From positions 372,001-436,000 of the forward strand of contig JAJDZV010000008.1 of the NCBI GenBank assembly GCA_022824465.1: a stretch of 64,000 bases of DNA. Reading direction: 5' to 3'. This stretch comes from Anaerolineae bacterium. Lineage in GTDB: Bacteria; Chloroflexota; Anaerolineae; Aggregatilineales; Phototrophicaceae. The first letter of the stretch is position 1. Each line of letters begins with the position of its first letter. This document shows positions 27,718 to 36,544 of this stretch, in pieces. Position numbers and translations under genes: made by a program. The notes beneath the pieces are model-generated. The model saw only the letters and a list, made by a program, of their open reading frames with translations. It did no database searches and had not been told where the DNA came from.

Positions 27718-28578
27718 TCAATACAGCGCCGCTTTGCCGGTTGTGCTGAAGAGGTCAAACTTCTCCCGGCAGACTGCTTTCATCGCATCAATGCAGTCAG
27801 GATAGATGCTGCTCGGCTCGCGTAATATCGGGTTCCGCAGGATCTCGCGCGCCTTGATATAGAATGCGCTTTTCATATCGGCGGAGATGTTAATCTTGCA
27901 GATGCCCAAGGCGACCGCCTGCGCGACTTCCGCGTCGGGATTGCCCGAGCCGCCATGCAACACCAGCGGTATGTCAACTCTGTCAGAGATTTCGCGTAGC
28001 AGGTCCAATCGAATTTCGGGCTTAATGTGCTTTGGATACAAGCCGTGAGATGTGCCAATCGCGACCGCCAGCGTGTCGACTTCCGTTGCGTCCACAAATC
28101 GCTTGACCTCGTCCGGCTCCACGAACACGACCTCATCGGCCCCGGCTTCGGCTTCTTCGTCGAGTTCGCCGATCGTGCCCAATTCGCCTTCGACCGAGAC
28201 ATTTACCGCATGCGCCAAGCGGGTGATCTCCCGGCAGGCGGTGATATTCTCGTCCAGCGGCAGCATAGATTTGTCCATCATGACCGAGGTGAAGCCTGCG
28301 CGTATAGCGCCCATCACCTGTTCCAGCGACGATCCATGATCAAGGTGAACCACGGCCGGAACGGCAGCATCGCGCGCCATCTCCAGCGCCATCGTGACGA
28401 AGGCGACGCCCACAAAGGCCAGCTCGTCAGGATGAATGGCGATGATCACCGGCGCCTCCGCTTCTTCCGCCGCCTCGATTGCGCCGGTCAACAGCATATT
28501 GCTGCTGATGTTGAAAGCTGGCACAGCAAAGCGGTGGTCGCGCGCCACCGCCAAGAGGTCCCTCATATTCATCAACAT
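27718..28578 (-). CDS. Class II ketose-bisphosphate aldolase (Fba/GatY/KbaY type)
   Basis: Zinc-dependent cleavage of fructose- or tagatose-1,6-bisphosphate to triose phosphates. 286 residues. AVPAFNISSN, VVHLDHGSS (zinc His and catalytic Asp), VSVEGELGTIG, IGTSHGLYP, VLHGGSGNP and CKINISADMK are in order. The length fits the short GatY/KbaY subgroup. It lies between the ABC permease and the ADP-dependent kinase genes, so it probably cleaves a bisphosphate derived from the imported sugar. Confidence 0.9.
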   Translation of the reverse strand: MLMNMRDLLAVARDHRFAVPAFNISSNMLLTGAIEAAEEAEAPVIIAIHPDELAFVGVAFVTMALEMARDAAVPAVVHLDHGSSLEQVMGAIRAGFTSVMMDKSMLPLDENITACREITRLAHAVNVSVEGELGTIGELDEEAEAGADEVVFVEPDEVKRFVDATEVDTLAVAIGTSHGLYPKHIKPEIRLDLLREISDRVDIPLVLHGGSGNPDAEVAQAVALGICKINISADMKSAFYIKAREILRNPILREPSSIYPDCIDAMKAVCREKFDLFSTTGKAALY

Positions 28579-28625
28579 TGTCGCTTATCGTTCCTTATCT
28601 TGTCGGCATTCCTCTCTCGCGGATT

Positions 28626-29468
28626 CTAGCCCTTAATCGAGCCAGCGGACATACCGGCGATGAAATAGCGCTGAAATAGCAGAAACAGAACAAGCACCGG
28701 CAGCGAGCCGAGCACGCTCAGCGCCAACATCTGGTTCCATTCGAAGGAATGCTGCCCCATCAGCAGGTGGATGCCAATCGGAACCGTGCGCATATCGTTG
28801 GTGCGCGTCAATGTGAGCGCGAAGAGAAACTCGTTCCAAGCCAGCATGAAGGTATAGACGCCGACCGCCACGATCCCGGGCAGCGAAATCGGCACGAGAA
28901 TTCGCCACAGTGTTACGAAGCTGCCGCCGCCGTCGATCATAACCGCCTCGTCCAGGTCGCGCGGAAGCGTATTGAAATAGCCGGTCATCATGATGATCGC
29001 GTATGACAGCGTAAACACCATATACGTGAGAACGAGCGCGGTATATGAGTTGTATATCCTCAACCAAACGATGAGCCCGAAGTAAGGGATCATTAGCGTG
29101 ATCGGCGGCACCGACTGGACGCCGATGATGAGCAGATTCAAGATTCTCTTGAAGCGGAAATCGTAGCGGCTGAAGGCATAACCAGCCAATATGCTCGTGA
29201 CAACCGTGCAGATTGTCACCAGAATGGCGACGAGATAACTATTGAAGAAGAAGCGCAACTGACCCGGATCGCTTAGGACTGCCAGATAAGCGTCAAAAGA
29301 GAAGGAGTCGTCGATCAAGGCCGGCGGATAGGCGAAAATCTCCAGGTTGGACTTGAAAGACGAAGACACCATCCAAAGCACAGGCAAGCCGGCAAAGCAT
29401 GCGCCCAGGATTAGCGCTATCCAAACTAGCATTTTCCTTACGAGAATCTGCCGCCGGCTGCCAATCAT
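28626..29468 (-). CDS. Sugar ABC transporter permease, MalG/UgpE type
   Basis: 280 residues, six transmembrane segments. The EAA loop reads LPRDLDEAVMIDGGGSFVTL followed by WRILVPISLP, which docks with the ATPase. Second permease of the importer, starting one base after the stop of the first. No ATP-binding gene is in the operon, so a shared MsiK-like ATPase encoded elsewhere is expected (inference). Confidence 0.93.
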   Translation of the reverse strand: MIGSRRQILVRKMLVWIALILGACFAGLPVLWMVSSSFKSNLEIFAYPPALIDDSFSFDAYLAVLSDPGQLRFFFNSYLVAILVTICTVVTSILAGYAFSRYDFRFKRILNLLIIGVQSVPPITLMIPYFGLIVWLRIYNSYTALVLTYMVFTLSYAIIMMTGYFNTLPRDLDEAVMIDGGGSFVTLWRILVPISLPGIVAVGVYTFMLAWNEFLFALTLTRTNDMRTVPIGIHLLMGQHSFEWNQMLALSVLGSLPVLVLFLLFQRYFIAGMSAGSIKG

Positions 29469-29469
29469 G

Positions 29470-30402
29470 TCATTCGTCCGCCATCCGCTGGCTGCGCACG
29501 TAGAAGATCGCCACGAAGGTGCAAATCGCCAGGATCACCATCGCAATCGTCGAAGCAATGGAATACTCATGAGAACTGAACGCCGCTTTGTAGGTATAGG
29601 TGCTCAAGACTTCTGTAGAACGTAAAGGACCGCCGCCGGTTGTCATCCATATCAAGGTAAACTGATGAATCGTCCAAATGAAATCAAGCAATGCCAAACT
29701 GATGATGATGGGCTTGAGTTGGGGCAAGGTTATGTGCAGGAAAAGCTGCCAGGCATTGCCGCCATCGACCCGCCCGGCCTCGTATAAGTCGTCCGGGATG
29801 CCCTGCAATCCGGCAAGAAAACTGACCAGGTAGAAGGGATAGCCCGACCATATATTGATGAAGGTCACGGCGTTCAAAGCTAACTTCCGGTCAGAGAGCC
29901 ATTCATTGAGCTCCGGAATTATCCCAAACTCGAGCAGCACAAAGTTGACCACGCCATGCGGATTCAGCAGCAGCCGCCAGAGTATTGCAATGATCGACGC
30001 GGTAAATACCCACGGCAAAATGTATATGACACGGAAGACCGCCTTAACGTTCGTGCTTAGCAGACGGGAGTTCAAGAGCAGCGCAAATGACAAGCCTATG
30101 AAGAAATGCGCCGCGACGCTGACGAGCGAGAAGTACATCGTGTTGCTGAGCGCGCCCCTGAACTTCCGGTTGCTCAACACCTCTTCATAATTCTCAAGCC
30201 CAACGAAAACCGGTGGATTCGGATTCACGATGACGTTATCGACCAGGGAATAGAGGAAGACTGTCACGATCGGAACGACCGTAAGCGCCGCCAGCAGCAG
30301 CAATGTCGGCGTAAGATAGCCATAAGGCAACAGTCTACGCTTCAATTGCTGTCGCCGGATGACGGCGCGTTGGGAGATTTCGCCTTGTGTAGCTTGGAAC
30401 AT
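29470..30402 (-). CDS. Sugar ABC transporter permease, MalF/UgpA type
   Basis: 310 residues, six transmembrane segments (YLTPTLLLLAALTVVPIVTV first). The EAA loop reads IPDDLYEAGRVDGGNAWQLF followed by LHITLPQLKP. Inner-membrane partner of the MalG-type permease. A perfect 7-bp hairpin stands just upstream of its start, between it and the binding-protein gene. Confidence 0.93.
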   Translation of the reverse strand: MFQATQGEISQRAVIRRQQLKRRLLPYGYLTPTLLLLAALTVVPIVTVFLYSLVDNVIVNPNPPVFVGLENYEEVLSNRKFRGALSNTMYFSLVSVAAHFFIGLSFALLLNSRLLSTNVKAVFRVIYILPWVFTASIIAILWRLLLNPHGVVNFVLLEFGIIPELNEWLSDRKLALNAVTFINIWSGYPFYLVSFLAGLQGIPDDLYEAGRVDGGNAWQLFLHITLPQLKPIIISLALLDFIWTIHQFTLIWMTTGGGPLRSTEVLSTYTYKAAFSSHEYSIASTIAMVILAICTFVAIFYVRSQRMADE

Positions 30403-30419
30403 GCCGGTCTCGCCAAAGG

Positions 30420-30454
30420 CTGAGGCAGCTAGAATCTGTCTCTGGCCGCCTCAG
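30420..30454 (-). promoter_or_regulatory. Intercistronic hairpin between binding protein and permease genes
   Basis: CTGAGGC and GCCTCAG form a perfect 7-bp stem around a 21-base loop, 18 bases ahead of the permease start. Such hairpins after a binding-protein gene often protect the upstream message or lower permease expression. No T-run follows. Confidence 0.45.
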
Positions 30455-30488
30455 CGATGCAACCTAGGGAAGAGCGCTCTCTCGGAAG

Positions 30489-31736
30489 CTATTCGAAAAT
30501 GGCTTCCCACTCTTCTTGGGCGATTTCCAGGAACTCGTCCAGTTCCATCTCGTCTTCCAGATAGAATTGGAAGGGCTCGTCGAATTGGCGCATCAACTCT
30601 TCCGCGGCCGGTAGGCCGGTGAATTCATTCGCCAGGAAGCCTTCCTGGAAGATCTCGAAGGCGGTGATGAAGAGCGGATCCGTCTGGATGAAGTCCGGCG
30701 TCGCATTGACATTGCCTGGGAAGGCGTTGGCAATGGATGTCAACTTGGTATTGCCCTCGACGCTGGTCAAGTAATCAATTAGCTTCCAGGCTTCCGCCTG
30801 GTGCTCACTATGGGCGCTTATGCCGATGCCCCAAGAGGCGTATGGCAAGCCGCGCGGTCCGTCGTAGCCCTCGGCGGCTGGAAGCGCGGTGATATCGAAG
30901 TTCAGGTCCGGATTGCGCTCGCGGATCAAGGTGAAGTGCGCCAGTGTGTTGATGATCATCGCCACGCGCTCGTTGACGAATTCCTCAACTTTTTCATTCT
31001 CTTTCATGGCGAATGCGCCAGGAGCGACCACGCCGGCATCATGCAGGCTCTTGATATAAGCCATAGTGTCCGCAAGCAGCTCGTTGCCGACCAGGTTGGG
31101 CTGGCCCATTTCATCGAGCATGCTGCCGCCGCTAGCCCAGACCCATGACATCGTGTCATTCTGGATGCCGTTGGGCTGCTCGAGCGAAAGCGGCTGCGCC
31201 CAGCCATAGACGTTGTTGTCGGGGTCGGTCAGCGCTTCGGCGGCGGCCGCGAATTCGGCGCGCGTTGAGGGCGGATCAATCCCGGCCGCGGCTAACATAT
31301 CCAGATTGACGAAGACCGGATAGATGAAGTTGGCGATGGGGATCATATAAGTTTCCCCGGCCAGCTGAATCTGCGCCGCCAACTCACTGTCATCGTACAT
31401 TGCGTCGGCCATGGCCTGCGTCAAGCTGGCCAAGGCGCCTTGCTTCCACAAGACGTTGACCCAGGCGCCGTCCAGACCGACGACATCCGCCATCGTGCCC
31501 GTGGCCGCGCTGGCGATAATCTGGTCCTTGGTCGTCAGATAGGGTCCGCTGATGGTCTCAACGCGGATGCCTGGATTCGCCGCTTCAAAGTCATCCAAGA
31601 TCGCGCGGAACGAGCCTTCGGGCAATTCCGGCTCCCACCACTGCTGGAACTCAAGCACAACATCCTGCGCCGTCCCGATGCCGGCCGAAAAGACCAGCAG
31701 CAGAACCATCAATAGTCCAAAAGCGACTCTCTTCAT
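30489..31736 (-). CDS. Sugar ABC transporter substrate-binding protein (family 1)
   Basis: Extracytoplasmic receptor that captures a sugar or oligosaccharide. About 415 residues from ATG 31736, with a signal peptide MKRVAFGLLMVLLLVFSAG and cleavage near GTAQD. The mature part has the MalE-like ILDDFEAANPGIRVETISG. No lipobox cysteine is visible, so anchoring is unclear. AAGGAG lies eight bases before the ATG. A longer frame back to 32063 contains no signal peptide at its start and crosses the leader region, so it is rejected. Confidence 0.92.
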   Translation of the reverse strand: MKRVAFGLLMVLLLVFSAGIGTAQDVVLEFQQWWEPELPEGSFRAILDDFEAANPGIRVETISGPYLTTKDQIIASAATGTMADVVGLDGAWVNVLWKQGALASLTQAMADAMYDDSELAAQIQLAGETYMIPIANFIYPVFVNLDMLAAAGIDPPSTRAEFAAAAEALTDPDNNVYGWAQPLSLEQPNGIQNDTMSWVWASGGSMLDEMGQPNLVGNELLADTMAYIKSLHDAGVVAPGAFAMKENEKVEEFVNERVAMIINTLAHFTLIRERNPDLNFDITALPAAEGYDGPRGLPYASWGIGISAHSEHQAEAWKLIDYLTSVEGNTKLTSIANAFPGNVNATPDFIQTDPLFITAFEIFQEGFLANEFTGLPAAEELMRQFDEPFQFYLEDEMELDEFLEIAQEEWEAIFE

Positions 31737-32180
31737 TTTGCTTTCTCCTTGAACCTTCAATCCTGGCCAAATGCACTCACGAGGCAACGAACTGCCATGA
31801 CGCCTCGCATTGCGAACTTCAGTTTTTTTGCATAGGCGGATCCTTTCGTCGGCGTATACGCTCACACAATGCCTTGCGCCACCGCAGCCGCTACCGCTCC
31901 GGGGATGAGGCTTTGTCGCCTCAAAAGAGATATGAACTTCAGCGGGGCGACAATTGGGCAAGAGCGCAGATACCGAGCGCATATCACCAGTCTTCGAATC
32001 AACACTTTTGCCAAACATTAAATCATTCCGGCAGATTTGAGCACATCTGGGCAAGGCTGTCAAATCCTGGTCGTATGACCGCGCCCCCTCAAACGCAGCG
32101 CTCGTCCGAGGCCTTCCGCGCGGCGACCGACGTGCGCGATTCCGCCAAGAATATTAGAATAGGGATGCAAAGGAGATCCA
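31737..32180. other. Long non-coding region upstream of the sugar operon
   Basis: 444 bases without a credible gene. It holds the sugar operon promoter at its right side and so a leader of about 290 bases on the minus strand. Inside the leader are a perfect 10-base palindrome GCGTATACGC (31852-31861), a short direct repeat GAACTTCAG spaced exactly 120 bases apart (31814 and 31934), and a small TGAGGC/GCCTCA hairpin near 31906-31923. The right end carries a TAGAAT box (32155-32160) for the HD hydrolase gene. Confidence 0.6.
32035..32063 (-). promoter_or_regulatory. Probable promoter of the sugar uptake operon
   Basis: On the minus strand a perfect TTGACA (32063-32058), a 17-base spacer and TCAAAT (32040-32035). 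Only four of six -10 positions match, so an activator may be needed. Confidence 0.55.
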
Positions 32181-33332
32181 ATGCAGTCTCGCAGATCGGC
32201 GCTGGAAGAAAACGAACGACGCTCGCTGGCGGCTTTCGCCCTCTTCAGCGGTGACTCGCGCGGACGTTTGCATCACGAAGCGGAACCGCGCTATCGCACC
32301 GCATTCCAGCGCGACCGCGATCGTATCGTGCATGCGGCCGCCTTTCGCAGGCTCGAATACAAAACGCAAGTCTTCGTCAATGATGCCGGCGACTACTATC
32401 GCACCCGCCTCACGCATACGCTGGAAGTCGCCCAGATTGGGCGCGCGCTCGCACGAGCCCTCGGCGCCAACGAAGATTTGGTGGAAGCAATATGCCTGGC
32501 GCATGACCTGGGCCATCCACCCTTCGGCCACGCTGGCGAGGATGCGCTCAACCAATTGATGCATGAACACGGCGGCTTCAATCACAACCATCAAAGCTAT
32601 CGCGTAGTCACCGAACTGGAGCAGCGCTATCCCCAATGGCAAGGGCTGAACCTAACTCTAGAGACGCTCGAAGGGATCGCCAAGCACGAGACCAGTTACG
32701 ATCGGCGCTCGTTTACTGGCATTGCGACGGATACCGGCGCCAGCCTGGAAGCGCAAATCGCCAATATCGCTGACGAGCTCGCTTACAACGCGCATGACCT
32801 GGACGATGGCTTGCAAGCCGGGTTGATCAGCATAGAGCAAGTCTCTCAGCTAGGCCTGTGGCGCCAAGTGGTCGAGCGCCTCAACTGGACCGGAGGCCAA
32901 CTCGACGATGTGTCCAGACATCAAATCATTCGCGAATTGGTCGGGCATATGGTCGATGACACGCTGCACGAAACTGCGCGCCGCCTACAAGCGCTGCAAC
33001 CGAAGACATCATTGGATATTCAGAATCACGATGGTTTGGTGGTCTGCCACAGCGCCGAGCAACAGGCGCTGAACACCGAGTTGAAAGATTTTTTGCTGCG
33101 CGCCATGTATCGACACTTCCGCATCATTCGCATGCAAACGCGCGCAGAGCGCTTTATCGACGCGCTCTTCACCAGTTATGTCGGGGAACCGCTCCAATTG
33201 CCGGATGTCTATCGCGCCAAACTGAAGGACGAATCGACCCATCGCGTGGTCGCTGATTACATTGCCAGCTTGACAGACCGCAGCGCTCTGCAGGAATTCC
33301 GGCAGCTTTTTGATCCATTTTCGAGACCTTGA
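32181..33332 (+). CDS. Dgt-like HD-domain deoxynucleotide triphosphohydrolase
   Basis: Family enzymes cut dNTPs to nucleoside plus triphosphate. 383 residues. The HD metal site is in RLTHTLEVAQ (His79) and AHDLGHPPFGHAGE (His108, Asp109), followed by GGFNHNHQSYRVV. Substrate preference (dGTP or broad) cannot be read from the sequence. AAGGAG stands six bases before the ATG, and a TAGAAT box lies upstream. Its stop overlaps a possible TTG start of the kinase gene, so the two form an operon. Confidence 0.9.
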   Translation: MQSRRSALEENERRSLAAFALFSGDSRGRLHHEAEPRYRTAFQRDRDRIVHAAAFRRLEYKTQVFVNDAGDYYRTRLTHTLEVAQIGRALARALGANEDLVEAICLAHDLGHPPFGHAGEDALNQLMHEHGGFNHNHQSYRVVTELEQRYPQWQGLNLTLETLEGIAKHETSYDRRSFTGIATDTGASLEAQIANIADELAYNAHDLDDGLQAGLISIEQVSQLGLWRQVVERLNWTGGQLDDVSRHQIIRELVGHMVDDTLHETARRLQALQPKTSLDIQNHDGLVVCHSAEQQALNTELKDFLLRAMYRHFRIIRMQTRAERFIDALFTSYVGEPLQLPDVYRAKLKDESTHRVVADYIASLTDRSALQEFRQLFDPFSRP

Positions 33333-33346
33333 CCGAGGCAAAAGCG

Positions 33347-34588
33347 ATGCCTGGCGAAACCTTACTGAATCAACGTTACGAGCTGGTTGCTCAGCAGGGC
33401 TCGGGCGGCATGTCCGTCATCTATCGCGCGCTTGATCGCTCACTGGGGCGAATGGTCGCGGTGAAGATTCTGCGCCCTAACCTCACCAAAGATCCGGAAC
33501 TCCTGGAGAAATTCCAGCAGGAGGCGCGTACCTTCGCCATGATGTCGCACCCCAATATCGTGACGATTCACGATGTCGGCAACGACGGCGCGACTCATTA
33601 CATCGTGATGGAGATGGTTGATGGCGATGACTTGAAGAAACTGATCAAGTCGCGTGGCTCGCTTACAATTGACCGGGCACTGGATCTCGGAATACAGATT
33701 TGCGCCGCGCTCGGTTTCGCCCATCGCTCGCGGTTGGTCCACGCCGATGTCAAACCGCAGAACATCCTCATCAACCGCGACGGCATCGTCAAGGTCACCG
33801 ACTTTGGCATCGCCCAGGCTTTGACCGACTCCCTGCCGCAGACGCGCAGCGCCGTGGTCTGGGGAAGCCCTCACTATTTCGCCCCGGAACAAGCCCGCGG
33901 CGAGAAACCATCGCCGGCATCCGACGTCTATTCGATTGGGATCGTGCTCTTCGAAATGTGCACCGGGCGCCTGCCATTCGTCGGCGCCTCTCAGCGCGAA
34001 TTGGCTCTGGCGCATATTCAGTCGGATATCCCGCGCGCCGTCGATTTCAATCCTGAGATGCCGCCTGAGCTAAGCAACGCAATCGCCAAAGTCATGAGCA
34101 AGGGTCCCAACGACCGCTACAAACATGCCGACCAGCTTGGCCATATCTTGCAGCAGATTCGGGAGCGCCGCCGCGCGCAGGCGAGTAATCCGCTGCTTGA
34201 ACGCGGGCCGCCGCCAACCCTTATCGGACAGCAATCGGCGCCCCGGCAGCCACGCTCCACGTCAGGCAGCGCGCCCGCCGCTCCCTTGCCGCCGGTGCCC
34301 ATTCGCCGCGCTGCAGCCCCCGCGCCGTCTGCCGGCGGCTCGCCAGCTATGCAAGATGCGGCGCAACGTGACCCGGCAATACCCGGTCCCCCCAACCCGC
34401 TATTCAACGCGGATGGCGCAATCAACATCGACGCCACTGGCGGCTACAGCGGACCCTTCTTGCCGCAACGTCAAGTCAAGCGCGAGGGCGCCGATGTCGT
34501 CACGATTCTGCTGATCATCATGGCTTTCTTAGCGGTAGCGGGCTTGGCGCCTTTGTACCTGTTGGGCGTATTGCCGCTGCTCCAGTAA
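33347..34588 (+). CDS. Membrane-anchored Ser/Thr protein kinase, PknB-like, HAD variant
   Basis: 413 residues. The kinase domain (about 10-275) has the glycine loop QGSGGMSVIYRA, VAVKILRP (Lys40), DFG (152-154) and the APE equivalent SPHYFAPEQA. The catalytic loop reads HADVKPQN (His132, Asp134), with Ala where most have Arg, so it is a non-RD kinase and may not need activation-loop phosphorylation (known for non-RD kinases in general). A Pro/Ala-rich linker leads to one membrane helix at the very C-terminus, with no PASTA or other sensor outside. ATG 33347 has GAGG upstream; TTG 33329 is the alternative. Confidence 0.92.
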   Translation: MPGETLLNQRYELVAQQGSGGMSVIYRALDRSLGRMVAVKILRPNLTKDPELLEKFQQEARTFAMMSHPNIVTIHDVGNDGATHYIVMEMVDGDDLKKLIKSRGSLTIDRALDLGIQICAALGFAHRSRLVHADVKPQNILINRDGIVKVTDFGIAQALTDSLPQTRSAVVWGSPHYFAPEQARGEKPSPASDVYSIGIVLFEMCTGRLPFVGASQRELALAHIQSDIPRAVDFNPEMPPELSNAIAKVMSKGPNDRYKHADQLGHILQQIRERRRAQASNPLLERGPPPTLIGQQSAPRQPRSTSGSAPAAPLPPVPIRRAAAPAPSAGGSPAMQDAAQRDPAIPGPPNPLFNADGAINIDATGGYSGPFLPQRQVKREGADVVTILLIIMAFLAVAGLAPLYLLGVLPLLQ

Positions 34589-36322
34589 TCAGCCGCGTCC
34601 GAATTCATCCGCCAGCTCTTGGCTGCTCATGTGAATCAGCGCCTTCCTGCCGCTCGGAGCCGTTAACGGATTGGGACAGCGCTCAAGCCTGGCCACCAAT
34701 GCGCGCATCTCGTCATCCTCAAGCACTTGACCACGACGCAAAGCGGCGGCAAAGGCGAGCGCGGCGACGCCGTCGCTCAGCTCCAGCGCTGCGCCCCGCA
34801 GGCGCTCCAGCATCCGCGCAACCATATCGGCGGCATTCACGCCATTCACCGGGACTGGCATCGCGCGGATTGCAATACTGTTCGGTCCAAATGGCTCAAT
34901 CTCAAAACCGAGCCGGTTGAACAAACCGCCCGCCGCCTCCAGAAGCTCGGCGTCACGCGGCGAGAGCAGCATCGTCTGCAATTCATCCAGCGCCCGCGCA
35001 GCCAGCTCGCCCGACTGAATATCCGCGCAGATTTCTTCGTACAACACGCGCTCATGAGCCGCATTCTGATCAATCAAATACATGCCCGCCGGTCCTTCAG
35101 TGACGATGTAGGTCGCCCCGACTTGCCCCACGACGCGCAGCACCGGCAGCGTGCGCGGTCTATCCGGCGGCGCGGCCAATTCCGGAATGTGGCTTAAGCC
35201 GGCGTTGTCGAATAGCTCATCGCCATCAAGGCGCTGCCAAGCGGGCGCCGGACGCGAATACTCCAGGAAACTGTCCGTGAAGCCGCCTTCCGACCAATGA
35301 TCATCAGCGTCGCTGCCCTCGCCCGCCGTTGCCAGCGCTTCCCGCACAGCGCGCTGTGTCGCCAAGTACACCTGCTGCGGATCGCGAAAGCGCACTTCGG
35401 CTTTGGTCGGATGCACATTCACATCGACGAAGTCGGCAGGGGTAGAGACTAGCAATACCGCCAGCGGAAAGGCGCCCGCCTTCAGCAAACCTTCGTAGGC
35501 TTGAATGACGGCGTGGCTCAAGGCGCTGTCCTGGATGGCGCGGCCGTTGACGAACAAGATTATTCGATCGCGCCTGGCGCGGCTGAGCTGGGGCTGCGAC
35601 ACGAAACCCTTGACGCCGATTCGCGCTCCGTCCCAACGCGCGCGATCATCAACCGCCACCGCAAGCATTCTCTTGAAAACTGGCGCGCCAAAGGTCCCGG
35701 CTACCACATCTCCGAGCGTGCCGCTGCCAGAAGTATGCAGACGCTCTCGACCGTCCTGCTTCAGCGCGAAGGCGATGCCGGGATAAGCCATGGCGTATTT
35801 TGCGACCACCCAGTGAATATGGCGCTTCTCGGTGCTGTCGCTCTTCAGGAATTTCAAGCGAGCGGGCGTGTTGTAAAACAAATGCTCGATCGTGACGACT
35901 GTGCCGGCGGGCGCGCCGATCGGCTGGCGCTGAAGCCGACCATCGACCGACATGAGCCTTATTCCCATAGACTCGTCGCGATGCCGCGTGACGATGCTCG
36001 CCTGGCTGACCGCCGCCAGGCTGGCCAGCGCCTCGCCGCGAAAACCCAAGGTATGTAAGGCTTGCAGTTCCTCAGCCGCGCGCAGCTTGCTCGTGGCGTG
36101 TCGCCGGAATGCCAGCGCCGATTCCTCGGAGCGTATGCCGATTCCGTTGTCGCTGACACGCAGGAGCCGTCGTCCGCCGCCGCTGGCTTCCACGTGAATC
36201 GATGTCGCGTCGGCGTCTATGGCGTTTTCAATCAATTCCTTCACAGCCGAAGCGGGCCGCTCCACAGCTTCTCCCGCAGCGATGCGCGCCACAACATCGT
36301 CAGCCAATACTTGAATCGGCAT
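34589..36322 (-). CDS. mutL: DNA mismatch repair protein MutL with degenerate endonuclease motifs
   Basis: Links mismatch recognition by MutS to strand removal. 577 residues. The GHKL ATPase is intact: RIAAGEAVERPASAVKELIENA, VSDNGIGI, ATSKL and HTLGFRGEALASLAAVS, then FYNTPARLKFLK and VDVNVHPTKAEVRF. In the C-terminal domain the endonuclease motif DQHA-x2-E-x4-E reads DQNAAHERVLYE (from Asp418), the ACR position is AAA (about 525-527), and CPHGRP is replaced by CPNPLTAPSGRK (from Cys549). Nicking activity may be absent (inference). The stop abuts the kinase stop. An extended -10 TGCTATACT lies upstream on this strand. Confidence 0.94.
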   Translation of the reverse strand: MPIQVLADDVVARIAAGEAVERPASAVKELIENAIDADATSIHVEASGGGRRLLRVSDNGIGIRSEESALAFRRHATSKLRAAEELQALHTLGFRGEALASLAAVSQASIVTRHRDESMGIRLMSVDGRLQRQPIGAPAGTVVTIEHLFYNTPARLKFLKSDSTEKRHIHWVVAKYAMAYPGIAFALKQDGRERLHTSGSGTLGDVVAGTFGAPVFKRMLAVAVDDRARWDGARIGVKGFVSQPQLSRARRDRIILFVNGRAIQDSALSHAVIQAYEGLLKAGAFPLAVLLVSTPADFVDVNVHPTKAEVRFRDPQQVYLATQRAVREALATAGEGSDADDHWSEGGFTDSFLEYSRPAPAWQRLDGDELFDNAGLSHIPELAAPPDRPRTLPVLRVVGQVGATYIVTEGPAGMYLIDQNAAHERVLYEEICADIQSGELAARALDELQTMLLSPRDAELLEAAGGLFNRLGFEIEPFGPNSIAIRAMPVPVNGVNAADMVARMLERLRGAALELSDGVAALAFAAALRRGQVLEDDEMRALVARLERCPNPLTAPSGRKALIHMSSQELADEFGRG

Positions 36323-36402
36323 CGGTTATCAAAACTCTGAGCTATTTGCCGTTTCCAGTATAGCAGACCGCGCCGTTTGCCGTTGCGACGATTATTCGCG
36401 CC

Positions 36403-36431
36403 TTGAACACGCGAGCGCCGACTGCTATACT
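36403..36431 (+). promoter_or_regulatory. Promoter of tRNA-Thr (and probably valS)
   Basis: TTGAAC at 36403-36408, a 17-base spacer and the extended -10 TGC-TATACT ending at 36431, 16 bases before the tRNA. No good promoter is visible between the tRNA and the T-box. Confidence 0.75.
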
Positions 36432-36446
36432 GCCGCCCTTAAGGAA

Positions 36447-36519
36447 GCCACCCTAGCTCAATTGGCAGAGCGATCGCTTCGTAAGCGATAGGTTATGGGT
36501 TCAAGTCCCATGGGTGGCT
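36447..36519 (+). tRNA. tRNA-Thr (anticodon CGT)
   Basis: 73-base cloverleaf. Acceptor GCCACCC/GGGTGGC, D stem GCTC/GAGC, anticodon stem ATCGC/GCGAT with loop TTCGTAA (CGT, reads ACG), T arm ATGGG TTCAAGT CCCAT, discriminator T. CCA is not encoded. It lies directly upstream of the T-box leader of valS. Confidence 0.96.
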
Positions 36520-36544
36520 AAGCGTCGAGGGTTGCTCCACGGCG

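Noticed and set aside
31814..31942. Direct repeat as a mobile-element footprint
   Set aside because: The shared core is only 9 bases, with no terminal inverted repeats or transposase; more likely chance or a regulatory site.
31737..32063. 109-residue N-terminal extension of the sugar-binding protein
   Set aside because: The signal peptide starts at ATG 31736 with AAGGAG before it, and the extension has no coding character.
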